A DNA stretch of 64,000 bases from Bryobacterales bacterium. GTDB taxonomy: Bacteria > Acidobacteriota > Terriglobia > Bryobacterales > Bryobacteraceae. The stretch's first letter is position 1; the number at the start of each line of letters is the position of its first letter. A program made the position numbers and the translations under genes. Location of the stretch: positions 124,001 through 188,000 of the forward strand of contig JAFAQY010000027.1 of the NCBI GenBank assembly GCA_019261985.1, read 5' to 3'. Below the pieces are notes generated by a model, which was not told the origin of the DNA, searched no databases, and was given only the letters and a program-made list of their open reading frames with translations. Below are positions 17,012 to 24,920 of the stretch, in pieces.

Positions 17012-20000
17012 CTATTGCTGAATTGCTTCGATCGCGATCGTGGTTTGCTGGCTTGTCGCGACCTCGCCGCTGGGCAAACGGCGCCGGACCGATAACGGAA
17101 TTGCGTTACCGGCCGGCGCTGCGGCAGGCAGCGTGATCCCGATCACTACTACTCCGGCCACCGTGCCGGGCCGGACCCATTCAGCAGGCAACTCTAAATC
17201 GCCCGCTCGTACCGAAATCAAACCAGGATCGCAGTCAGCACGCAGGCCTGTCACGGGAATCTCGAGAACATCGCCGGATTGCGCCGGCTGTCCCGCGAAT
17301 CGGTAGTTCCGAGCCATCGCAATCTGAGATCCCCCTAGAATCCTGGCGGCCGCCTGTCCGTTGGCGGAACCGTCCACGGTAAAAATTCCTAGCGCCGAAT
17401 TCGAGAGGGCGGTCGTGAGCGTCCCGGGTTGGCCTGCCTCGGTCTCCACGGCTATTGAGAGCGGAGCTCCCGCAGGGCCGTCCGGGCACAAAAAAGTGAC
17501 TTCCGTCGATGACGCGTGTAGCACCGGCGCCGCCGCCCCGTTAACGGAAACACGCGCTTGCGCCGACAACCATCCGCCGCGAAGTTTTGCCAGAGAACCG
17601 CCCGAGCAAACCGAATCGATTGCTCCGCTTGCGGCGTTCTCTAATCTGTCGAGGACAGGCGCTCCAGACCCCGTCTGAACGCTGACATCGGAGAAAGCAG
17701 AGCGTCCACTCGCGTCCGCAGCCGAGAAACGCACGTTAAATATGCCTGACTGTGATTCCTCCGGAACCCAATCAAAGATTCCCGTCGCAGGATCGAAATT
17801 TGCGCCCGCAGGCAATCCCGTGGCCGAGAGAATGCCCGTTGAGGATGTATCGAATGCCGCGGTCACCGTAAACGAGAGCCTCTTTCCAATTGCGGCAAAC
17901 TGCTTGTCCGGAACGGATAGGGTGGGTCCGTTCCGCAAAACTGAGATTCGCTCCTCTATTGAAGACTCGTCCGAGCCCGCTCGAATGGCAACCGTCCCGG
18001 CCTTAGCCGCCGTATCTACGATCGCTTGGAACGATACGACGCTTTGATGAGGGCGGCCTTCGATGAGATCGGGAACGTGCACCGATGCATCGGTCGCGAA
18101 TAGCGGCACCACCGCGCCGGACGCCACTTCCGCAGTTAATTGCACTTGACAGGGGACCGTGCCTCCTGGAAGCACGACTTTCGGTGTACAGGTTATTCCG
18201 GCGATCGGCGGCTGGCCACCACCCATGCCCCGTTTCGGCCTTACGACGGCTGAGGAGATGGTCGCCGACGCCGGCACTCCAGCCGCCTTAATTGTCACCA
18301 CGACAGGGCCAACATATCCCGTCAAAGCCTTAACGGTGAAACTGCCCGATGTCAAACCGGCCGCAAGCGTAAGAGCTGCTGCCGGCACGGATAGCAAGGT
18401 GCTGCTGCTGGACACATTTAATGTGTCACCGCCGGCCGGAGCGGGTGCAACCAGAGTGAAAGTACAAGTGCTCGTCTGCCCCGCGGTCAACCTCGCCGGA
18501 GTGCAAGTCACCGATTTGGGCGGTACCAAGCCGATCGTGAAGCTGCCCGATTGAGTGATTCCGTTCAGTGAAGCGTTGATCGTCACGGTGTAATAATCCG
18601 CGCGCCCGGCGGTTGTGGAGAAAGTAGCCGAGGAGCTGCCAGCCGAAACTGTGAGCGTTGCCGGAATCGTCACCCTTCCGCCGGAGTTGCTGGCAATTGC
18701 CACCGCGGTCGCGGCCGAAACGGCTTGCGTCAGCGTTGTCGTACAAGTCGTAGTCGGGGCAGCCGGAGCGGCGATCGCATTGGGGGTGCAACTTACCTTC
18801 GATACCAGCACCGCCACTTTAAAGCCTACGTTTTGCGCGGCGCCGTAGCCGCTTGCGGTGACCGTCACTGTGCCGGAACTGGAACTCAATTTCGTCGAAG
18901 TGACGGTAAACGATGCCGATACGGAGCCCGCAACCACACTAACGGAGGCCGGAGCCGTGAGGAACGTTGTGCTGCTGGTGAGCGTGAACGACTCGTCCGC
19001 GGTCGACGCGCCGGACAAGTTGACGGCGCACGTAGCCGAAGAAGAGCTGCCCATCATTTGGGTCCCGGAAGCGGTGGGAAGGGTGCACGTAACGGATGAA
19101 ATTGGAACAGCCGGAACCGCCGTTACGCTCCCGGTTTGGGATGTTCCGTTGTAGCCGGCCGTGATGGTGCTGCTCTGGCTGCTCGCCACGGTGGAAGTTG
19201 TGGCCGTGACCGTGGTCGACGTCCCGCCAGCGGCAATCGTCACCGTTCCTGGAACGGTCACGGCGGAGTTGCTCGATGCAAGCGTAATAGTTGCCCCGCC
19301 CGCTGGCGCCGCGGCTGAGAGCGTGATCGTACATATACTGGAATCGCCTCCCGCCACCATTGCTGGAGAGCACGATAGCAAGGAAACACCGGATGATCCC
19401 GTCACGGTGATGCTTGCCACACCCGAGGTTCCCCCGGAACCAGCAATGATCGTATACGTGCCCGAGGGTCTGCCCGTCAGTGCCGTAGCAGTAAAAGTCC
19501 CGGTTAAAGATCCTGCCGCGACGGCAAAAGACGGGAGGCTGAAGTAATCATTACCGAGGAGCTCAACTGGATTTCCGCCCGCCCCTGCTGCTCCGGTGAG
19601 CGTAACAGTGCAACTGATGGATTGTCCCGGCGCAACCGTTGCTGGAGTACACGCGAGGGAAGAAACGGGTATTGCGGAGGTTCCGGGTCCCGAACTGCCT
19701 CCGCTGCTTCCGCCACCACCGCCTCCTCCTCCGCTGGCTGAACCCAGCCCCGAAAACGAGAGCGTGCTTCCGGTTGGATCCACGCCATCGGCTCCGCTAA
19801 GAGTGGCCGTCGTACTCGTTACGCCCGGTTGCAGCGTAATGTTAACGGTTGCGATCACACCGTTGGTAATGATATTCGAATTCATCCCGCTTGCAACGCA
19901 GCTGAACAGGCCGAAGTTCATCGTGCATGCGAGTGCTTTTCCGGCGCTCGTTAACGAGGGTCCGGCTGTTGCCGTAGCCGTCAGCACAGACGAGGCCGGA

Positions 20001-20179
20001 AAGGTGATCGCCCAATCAATCGCAGCCGGCTCGGAGCCCGACGGTGAAGAAATCGAAAGATTCACCGTGAGGATCCCTCCGCCGCTGGTTCCGGGCGACA
20101 ATGTCAATACATCCGCTTGGGCATAAATTAATGCAGGCGTAAATAAAGCAACCGCCGGTAACCAAAAAGACACTTTCAA
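17012..20179 (-). CDS. Giant secreted protein: cohesin-like, six Ig-like repeats, TIGR03437 end (paralogue 3)
   Basis: The 1055-residue product is the longest of the three paralogues. It starts at a TTG with GGAGGAAGG about 7 bases before it, and opens with the signal peptide MKVSFWLPAVALFTPALIYA. The cohesin-like domain (ILTVNLSISSPSGSEPAAID ... CVASGMNSNIITNGVIATV) is followed by a Gly/Ser-rich linker (SASGGGGGGGGSSGGSSG). Six two-cysteine Ig-like repeats come next, for example VTCTPARLTAGQTSTCTFTL. The C-terminal part has a putative-Ig domain and the TIGR03437 pattern ALGIFTVDGSANGQAAA. The polyglycine linker is absent from the other paralogues, as is one extra repeat. It ends at a clear terminator. 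A role as extracellular matrix or surface scaffold is inferred from the architecture and from the adjacent exosortase operon. Confidence 0.88.
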   Translation of the reverse strand: MKVSFWLPAVALFTPALIYAQADVLTLSPGTSGGGILTVNLSISSPSGSEPAAIDWAITFPASSVLTATATAGPSLTSAGKALACTMNFGLFSCVASGMNSNIITNGVIATVNITLQPGVTSTTATLSGADGVDPTGSTLSFSGLGSASGGGGGGGGSSGGSSGPGTSAIPVSSLACTPATVAPGQSISCTVTLTGAAGAGGNPVELLGNDYFSLPSFAVAAGSLTGTFTATALTGRPSGTYTIIAGSGGTSGVASITVTGSSGVSLLSCSPAMVAGGDSSICTITLSAAAPAGGATITLASSNSAVTVPGTVTIAAGGTSTTVTATTSTVASSQSSTITAGYNGTSQTGSVTAVPAVPISSVTCTLPTASGTQMMGSSSSATCAVNLSGASTADESFTLTSSTTFLTAPASVSVVAGSVSASFTVTSTKLSSSSGTVTVTASGYGAAQNVGFKVAVLVSKVSCTPNAIAAPAAPTTTCTTTLTQAVSAATAVAIASNSGGRVTIPATLTVSAGSSSATFSTTAGRADYYTVTINASLNGITQSGSFTIGLVPPKSVTCTPARLTAGQTSTCTFTLVAPAPAGGDTLNVSSSSTLLSVPAAALTLAAGLTSGSFTVKALTGYVGPVVVTIKAAGVPASATISSAVVRPKRGMGGGQPPIAGITCTPKVVLPGGTVPCQVQLTAEVASGAVVPLFATDASVHVPDLIEGRPHQSVVSFQAIVDTAAKAGTVAIRAGSDESSIEERISVLRNGPTLSVPDKQFAAIGKRLSFTVTAAFDTSSTGILSATGLPAGANFDPATGIFDWVPEESQSGIFNVRFSAADASGRSAFSDVSVQTGSGAPVLDRLENAASGAIDSVCSGGSLAKLRGGWLSAQARVSVNGAAAPVLHASSTEVTFLCPDGPAGAPLSIAVETEAGQPGTLTTALSNSALGIFTVDGSANGQAAARILGGSQIAMARNYRFAGQPAQSGDVLEIPVTGLRADCDPGLISVRAGDLELPAEWVRPGTVAGVVVIGITLPAAAPAGNAIPLSVRRRLPSGEVATSQQTTIAIEAIQQ

Positions 20180-20488
20180 TGCAGCACCTTCCTCCGGCCC
20201 TTTCCGGGCCGTTAGAGGTCAATGAGCCTCCAGTGTTGCGGCAGGCTTGTCCCCTTTTGTTGTAAGATCTTCTAACCTAAGTCAAATTAGAAAGAGGGAC
20301 AAGCGGAAATTTGCGGGTATACGGATTTGGCTGGTCGCCGCCCCTTGTCAAGACAATGGCGGTTCTCGCTTATTTACCGCGGCGTGTTTCGGGCGCTGCG
20401 GAATCGGTACTAAATATAAAAAGTAAGTTAATTCGCCCGCAATTATTTTACAATAAGCCAGGATTAATTTATTCGTATTGCCGATTAT
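20180..20488 (-). other. AT-rich intergenic region between upxY and paralogue 3
   Basis: About 300 bases hold no gene. The right half (20,400-20,490) is strikingly AT-rich for this genome, with TACTAAATATAAAAAGTAAG and TTATTTTACAATAAGCC. On the minus strand TGACTTAGGTTAG (near 20,273-20,285) resembles the CCTCAGG core of the other paralogue leaders. It probably contains the paralogue 3 promoter and leader. I see no clear terminator for the upxY operon. Confidence 0.5.
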
Positions 20489-21037
20489 TCAAAGCGGACG
20501 GACATAAGCCGCATCGATTTCCGAGGCCACGCCGCGGCCCAGCAAAGTAACGGAAACAACCAGCCGGTAGGAACTTTTCACTTTCAGCAGGATTCCTTCG
20601 ACGCCCGTGAGCGGCCCGCGATGCACTCGCACTCGCTGCCCAATTCGCAAAAATGGCCAGGGTTCTACGGTCGATTGCGTTTCGGCCATTTTCCGCACGG
20701 CAGCCAGCTCCCGTTCATCGATCGGCAACGGCTGGTTTTGACTTCCAGCCAGGCCGACGACGCCCGTGGTCGCGAGCACCTTGGGGCGGGATTCAAGCGC
20801 GATGCGGCAGAACACGTACCCGGGAATCAAAGGCAGTTCGATTTCACGGACCCTGTCGGACCAGGCGCGGCGCGTTTTATACAGCGGCAGGTATTCCTGG
20901 ATGTCCTTCGCGCGAAGGAGTTGGCTGACCTGGCGTTCGAAATTCGAGCGGACGCGTAGACCATACCAGGACTGCTTTTCGGCTGAGATGACCGGCGTGT
21001 TTTTAGCCGCTGTCGAGAGCCCGAATCCTTTGCTCAT
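20489..21037 (-). CDS. UpxY/RfaH-type specialised transcription antiterminator (NusG family)
   Basis: This 182-residue NusG paralogue should bind RNA polymerase and suppress pausing or termination in a particular polysaccharide operon. The NGN domain is visible from SWYGLRVRSNFERQVSQLL through EYLPLYKTRRAWSDR to LPLIPGYVFCRI. The KOW segment follows (LRIGQRVRVHRGPLTGVEGI). NusG proper would normally be next to secE and ribosomal genes, so a locus-specific type is favoured. It is the last gene of the exosortase operon, 12 bases after the cohesin-like gene. Downstream in the same direction, after about 300 bases, come the giant paralogues, which it might help to transcribe; that is inference. 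Confidence 0.88.
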   Translation of the reverse strand: MSKGFGLSTAAKNTPVISAEKQSWYGLRVRSNFERQVSQLLRAKDIQEYLPLYKTRRAWSDRVREIELPLIPGYVFCRIALESRPKVLATTGVVGLAGSQNQPLPIDERELAAVRKMAETQSTVEPWPFLRIGQRVRVHRGPLTGVEGILLKVKSSYRLVVSVTLLGRGVASEIDAAYVRPL

Positions 21038-21049
21038 GCTTGTGCGGGG

Positions 21050-21523
21050 TTACTTCGAAATCGTAATCTCGACGCGTGCATCTTTAAGGGCCACTTTTTT
21101 CAGATCCGGCATTACCGCAATTGCCTTCTTTATTTGCACCTCGTAGCGGCCTGGACGGAATGGGCGCGCTCCGCCGAATTTTAAATTGGCGATCGGCCCG
21201 CCGGGTATAGCGGCCGTCCCCCCCGCCAGGATGCAGCGCACAGTTTGCGTTTTGCCTTGCCGGCTGGCGAGCAGTTCGCATCGGATCGCTTTCTGGGCCT
21301 TTGCCGCTGCCTCCTCGGTACTGGCCCCTTTGAAGTCCAACTGAACAGACTCGGGAAACGAAAACTCCCATTGAAGAGCGACCGGTTCTTTTCCCTCGGC
21401 TTGCAGAAGTTCGATCGACAGAGCGCCGTTTCTGCCGTTCGGAGCAGGTTGGACTTCGATCGGGTGCAGCGTCTGGGCGCACACGGGCAGGGAACACAAC
21501 ATCGCTAACGAAAAAAACTTCAT
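21050..21523 (-). CDS. Small secreted cohesin-like protein
   Basis: The 157-residue product has a short signal peptide (MKFFSLAMLCSLPVCAQ) and then one domain with the same layout as the N-terminal domain of the three giant paralogues. Segments are GALSIELLQAEGKEPVALQWEFSFP, then a conserved AQKAIRCELL, a second Cys in QTVRCILAG, and IPGGPIANLKF. This order (strand, QW-L-FP, two Cys, NG/GG-x-IA) is the cohesin-like pattern. It lies between epsI and upxY with spacings of 4 and 12 bases, so it belongs to the exosortase operon. A binding role in the cell envelope is inferred; the ligand is unknown. Confidence 0.7.
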   Translation of the reverse strand: MKFFSLAMLCSLPVCAQTLHPIEVQPAPNGRNGALSIELLQAEGKEPVALQWEFSFPESVQLDFKGASTEEAAAKAQKAIRCELLASRQGKTQTVRCILAGGTAAIPGGPIANLKFGGARPFRPGRYEVQIKKAIAVMPDLKKVALKDARVEITISK

Positions 21524-21527
21524 CCTA

Positions 21528-22172
21528 CTATCTGCGCGCGGTCAGATTCGATATACCGTAGCAACGCTGTACTTCGGGTATGAGCTTCGAGGCGAAAGCG
21601 ACGGCTTCTTCAACCGCTCCCGGCCGGTCGGGCAGCATGACACGGACGAGCGCTCCATCCGTCCGGCCGTCGAGTACGGCATCCTTCATCAGCAGAAACT
21701 TACCGACGTATTCGCTCGCAATCACTCTAGACCCGGATTGATACCAGTAAAGGACGATTTGGCGTTCGCTTCCTTTATGGATCGAATACTTATTCACAGT
21801 CACCGCGGCTCCGTTTACCGGCACCTCCACGGACCCATACTGCCAAATTTCCCATCCGCTGCCCGGTAGGCAATGCTTGGGAGAATGCATGCTCTCGCCG
21901 CTGCGCTGTTCCGCGTAGTAAGCGATAAACAAACTCAGGTATTGACTGCCGCGCGAATAAATGCGCGACACGTAGTCGGTCAGGACCAGGCGCTTGAGCT
22001 CGTTCGGGGGTAGGGGAGCATCTTGCGCGAAATTCCATCCGGCGAGCGATACGGGAATGTCGTTGAGCGGGTGCGTCAACGACTGCGGATGGCGCCGTTC
22101 GGTGTAAGCAGACGTCGCAAGCGTTGCACCGAGAATTGCAATAACGCCGGCAAACGGCCATGCGGTCTTCAC
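21528..22172 (-). CDS. epsI: EpsI-family exosortase-associated protein
   Basis: EpsI proteins accompany exosortases, either fused or as a neighbour, and are needed for EPS production; their chemistry is not settled. The 214-residue product from the GTG at 22,172 has one N-terminal membrane anchor (WPFAGVIAILGATLATSAY), the region LAGWNFAQDAPLPP, and the family motif MHSPKHCLPGSGWEI. Y-Q-G-R segments further on (LYWYQSGSRVIASEY) also fit. AAAGGAG lies 12 bases before the GTG, and the GTG is two bases after the exosortase stop, so the genes are coupled. The longer track start at 22,271 would overlap the exosortase and is rejected. Confidence 0.88.
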   Translation of the reverse strand: MKTAWPFAGVIAILGATLATSAYTERRHPQSLTHPLNDIPVSLAGWNFAQDAPLPPNELKRLVLTDYVSRIYSRGSQYLSLFIAYYAEQRSGESMHSPKHCLPGSGWEIWQYGSVEVPVNGAAVTVNKYSIHKGSERQIVLYWYQSGSRVIASEYVGKFLLMKDAVLDGRTDGALVRVMLPDRPGAVEEAVAFASKLIPEVQRCYGISNLTARR

Positions 22173-22174
22173 GA

Positions 22175-23065
22175 CTACGCGACAGCTCCTTTCGGGGATC
22201 TCTCCAGGACAGCATGCGTCAGTTTGGCGATGCCGATAAAGGCCACAAAACCTACCACGAAAACCAACCAACCCGCGAACGCGTGATAAAATCCCTCCGC
22301 AAATTCCTCATTGTAATCCGCCAGGATCGCGGTCCCGGAAACGCGCAAGACGTTCACCGCGATAGACAAGGGAGCGCTCAGCACAACCAACAATATGCGC
22401 GCGGGCAGCGAATTACACAAAAACTGGCCCAGCAAAAGCGCCGCCACCATCAGCGCCGAGAACGAATTGAGGCCGCTGCAAGCTTCATCCACACCCAGCG
22501 ACATATGCGCCAGTTGAATGATGTTTCCATCCCGGTAAACGCTCACATGGAACCACTGCGCGACCGTGGTGGCGACGCCAGACGCGAATAACTGCAGCGG
22601 CGCGGTGGCCGTGTTATACACAATGGCGGGAAGGGGAATCATGGTGGCGAGCAAAATCAGGGGGAACATCAACCGCTTTAGCCGGTCGTGGCCCCCGTAC
22701 GCCCAGATTAAGCCGGCCAACACCAAAATCAGCGAAAACCTTTGCAAGAAAAACTCAGCTGCAAGCTTGCCGGCCAAAAATGTGAGAGACCCGGCCGCCA
22801 CCAACCACAGTCCGCGCAGGCTCGGCTGGGCACGTATCGCCAATAGGGGTCTGCGATCCAGCCACGCGAAATACAACGCCAGCGGCGGCAGCAGTATCCC
22901 TTGGGAAAAACTGGGTTGGTTCCACCAGTCGTCGAAAAGCCCCGCCAAAGTTCGGCCATAAATAACAGCTATCAAAACGGCGATTGCGCCAAATTCAAAG
23001 ACACGCCTTGCAGGAAGGTCAATACCCGGCTTTGCGGGAGCGGGAGCCGTCATCGCGGGCTGCAT
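22175..23065 (-). CDS. Exosortase (transmembrane PEP-CTERM sorting protease/transpeptidase)
   Basis: Exosortase cleaves and probably transfers proteins carrying a C-terminal PEP-CTERM signal at the inner membrane. The 296-residue protein from the ATG at 23,065 has many hydrophobic helices. The catalytic triad of the family is visible: Cys196 in VDEACSGLNS, Arg241 in NVLRVSGTAI and His261 in EGFYHAFAGW. The track ORF has 77 extra N-terminal residues with no membrane or family features and is trimmed. EpsI is encoded separately rather than fused. The subtype (XrtA or other) cannot be decided by eye. A single PEP-CTERM substrate is visible in the window, at 28,810. Confidence 0.93.
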   Translation of the reverse strand: MQPAMTAPAPAKPGIDLPARRVFEFGAIAVLIAVIYGRTLAGLFDDWWNQPSFSQGILLPPLALYFAWLDRRPLLAIRAQPSLRGLWLVAAGSLTFLAGKLAAEFFLQRFSLILVLAGLIWAYGGHDRLKRLMFPLILLATMIPLPAIVYNTATAPLQLFASGVATTVAQWFHVSVYRDGNIIQLAHMSLGVDEACSGLNSFSALMVAALLLGQFLCNSLPARILLVVLSAPLSIAVNVLRVSGTAILADYNEEFAEGFYHAFAGWLVFVVGFVAFIGIAKLTHAVLERSPKGAVA

Positions 23066-23322
23066 CGGAGGTATCCGCGGTGCAAATGTGTAGCCAACCC
23101 CGCCCCCAGATCTTTCGAATTTCGATTCTTCGCGGTGGCGGCGCACTCGAAAGCGCCCGGCTAGCTGCCCGAAACGACAAACTTTAGCAAGGAGCGATAA
23201 AAAATGGCCTACGGGGCTTTGCTCCGGGAGCTTGTGACGCGACGTGGTTTGTGGAGAGCGGTCTTTCGGGCACGCCTCCTCCACTCGGAACCCCATTTTT
23301 GGTACCTAGCGCGAGTCGGTCT

Positions 23323-23337
23323 TGGCACCCGAATTGC
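23323..23337 (+). promoter_or_regulatory. Sigma-54 (-24/-12) promoter
   Basis: TGGCACCCGAATTGC matches the consensus TGGCAC-N5-TTGC at every defined base. It lies 48 bases before the start of the outer-membrane barrel gene, in the 320-base gap between the divergent exosortase and EPS operons. The rest of the gap (23,066-23,322) holds no gene that I can support. RpoN together with the PrsK/PrsR two-component pair is known to control exosortase-linked EPS genes in proteobacteria. Confidence 0.8.
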
Positions 23338-23384
23338 CCGACCCACCGGGGCGGGAATCACGGTTAGGGAGATACGAGGGGGGA

Positions 23385-24884
23385 ATGAGCTTTAAGGACA
23401 TGCGCCGCGGGAGCGGCCGATTTAAGGGCCCGAAGACTCGCACTTTTTTCAAGCTTTTCACTCTAACCGCCGGAATCTGTGTTGTTAGCGCCAGCGCGCA
23501 GAACACGATGACCAGCGCCGTGAATGAGTTGCAGCGGGCCGGCTTTGGTTTTTACAATCTCTCCGTGTTTGGAGGCTACACTAATTCAACCTTTCCGACG
23601 GTGGATTCTACGGGCACGATTAATCCGAATTTTGCCTTCCACACCCTCATGACGGGCGTTACCGCGTCCATTGGCTGGCGGGCCAAGAAATCGGAACATC
23701 TGCACTTCGATGTTCGCTATACGCCGTCCTATTACTATCAAGCTTCTTCCACCGGCCTCCACACCTCCCGATTCACGCCCAATCAGAACCTCACGTTAGG
23801 CTGGAATCAAACGTTCAAAACCAGATGGAGCATGGGTGCAAATCTGGTAGTCGTGTATTCGGATTACAATCAACTCCTTTTGTTGTCCGACCCCAATCAG
23901 ATTTATGCCGGCATCCCCGGCACGCCAGGCGAATACGCGACCGCGGTGTTATCGGGTAGTGGGACCAACGCCGGACTTAACGCGGCCGCAGGCGCTTCGT
24001 CCGTTGTGGCCGGCCAGCAGAACCTCTTATACGGCAATCGCATTCTGTCGGGCGCCGCAAGCTTCTCGCTGGGGTACGAGGTCAGCCCCCGGCTTCATCT
24101 GACCGGAGGTTTTTCCGGTTCAAGAATGCAGCACCTTGCAGACAACACGGCCCCCCAAACGCCGTACCTGCTGCAACAGTCGAGCACGGTATCCGCAACC
24201 TTGGGGCTCAATTATTTGCTATCGGAGCGCGCGAATCTGACCGGGAACATGAGCTACTCCCGCGCCATATCCAGCCTGTACAGTGTCCCGAGCATGAACA
24301 TCATGATTGGAGCTGGCTACAGACTTACCGAGCACCTTTTCGTGCACGGGGCCGGAGGGGCCGGCTATCTGCTGCCGATCACCCAGGGCGGGGTTTCAAC
24401 ACCGTTCTCGCGAACGCAGTGGCAGGCATCGGCTGGCTTGGGATATCGCATCCTGCGTCAATCGTTCATGGGTACGGTGGCGCGGACCGTTTCCGACAAT
24501 TTTGGTTTAAACGGCTCCGCGACTTTGCTTGCCAGCGCCGGATGGGGTTGGAGCCCGTTGGGAAGCTCCTGGGGTATTACCGCCGGCGCGGCCGAGGTAC
24601 GTCTCAGCGGCACGAATTATGGCAACCAGGGTTATAGAGTTATGGCCGGGCTGACGCGTACAGTTAAAAGCCATATATTCATGAACTTAAGCTATGGTTA
24701 TGGGGCTGGGAACAGTCTACTGCCGCTGGCCGGGACGGGACTTGCCGCGACGGGGCTTGCTGGCACGCGGTACAGCTCGCAATCCCATTCGGTAAGGCTC
24801 ACTATCGGCATACGGCCCTATTTGGGGTCGCCAATCGGGATTGGGGCGTCGCCTGCAGAGGGCGGTGGCCTCCAGTTCCCGTGA
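23385..24884 (+). CDS. Outer-membrane beta-barrel protein of the EPS locus
   Basis: The 499-residue product starts at the ATG at 23,385 after GAGGGGGGA. It has a basic N-terminus and signal peptide (FFKLFTLTAGICVVSASAQ). The rest is alternating strands rich in Tyr, Gly, Ser and Asn, such as LHFDVRYTPSYYYQASS, LTLGWNQTFKTRWSMGANL and HIFMNLSYGYGAGNSL, typical of a porin-like barrel of about 16-20 strands. Exosortase EPS loci often encode such barrels as putative exporters of the glycan. It is the first gene after the sigma-54 promoter. The priming transferase follows 36 bases later. Its exact role is inferred from fold and position. Confidence 0.78.
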   Translation: MSFKDMRRGSGRFKGPKTRTFFKLFTLTAGICVVSASAQNTMTSAVNELQRAGFGFYNLSVFGGYTNSTFPTVDSTGTINPNFAFHTLMTGVTASIGWRAKKSEHLHFDVRYTPSYYYQASSTGLHTSRFTPNQNLTLGWNQTFKTRWSMGANLVVVYSDYNQLLLLSDPNQIYAGIPGTPGEYATAVLSGSGTNAGLNAAAGASSVVAGQQNLLYGNRILSGAASFSLGYEVSPRLHLTGGFSGSRMQHLADNTAPQTPYLLQQSSTVSATLGLNYLLSERANLTGNMSYSRAISSLYSVPSMNIMIGAGYRLTEHLFVHGAGGAGYLLPITQGGVSTPFSRTQWQASAGLGYRILRQSFMGTVARTVSDNFGLNGSATLLASAGWGWSPLGSSWGITAGAAEVRLSGTNYGNQGYRVMAGLTRTVKSHIFMNLSYGYGAGNSLLPLAGTGLAATGLAGTRYSSQSHSVRLTIGIRPYLGSPIGIGASPAEGGGLQFP

Positions 24885-24920
24885 AACGCCCGTCAGGTCC
24901 CATGTATCGACTGGAGCGCA

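Noticed and set aside
20220-20270. Sigma-54 promoter before paralogue 3
   Set aside because: The GGGGACAAGCCTGCC stretch has an acceptable GG-GC distance in only one register and poor flanking bases.
23204-23395. 63-residue plus-strand ORF in the exosortase/barrel gap
   Set aside because: It spans a sigma-54 promoter and the ribosome site of the barrel gene and has no family features.
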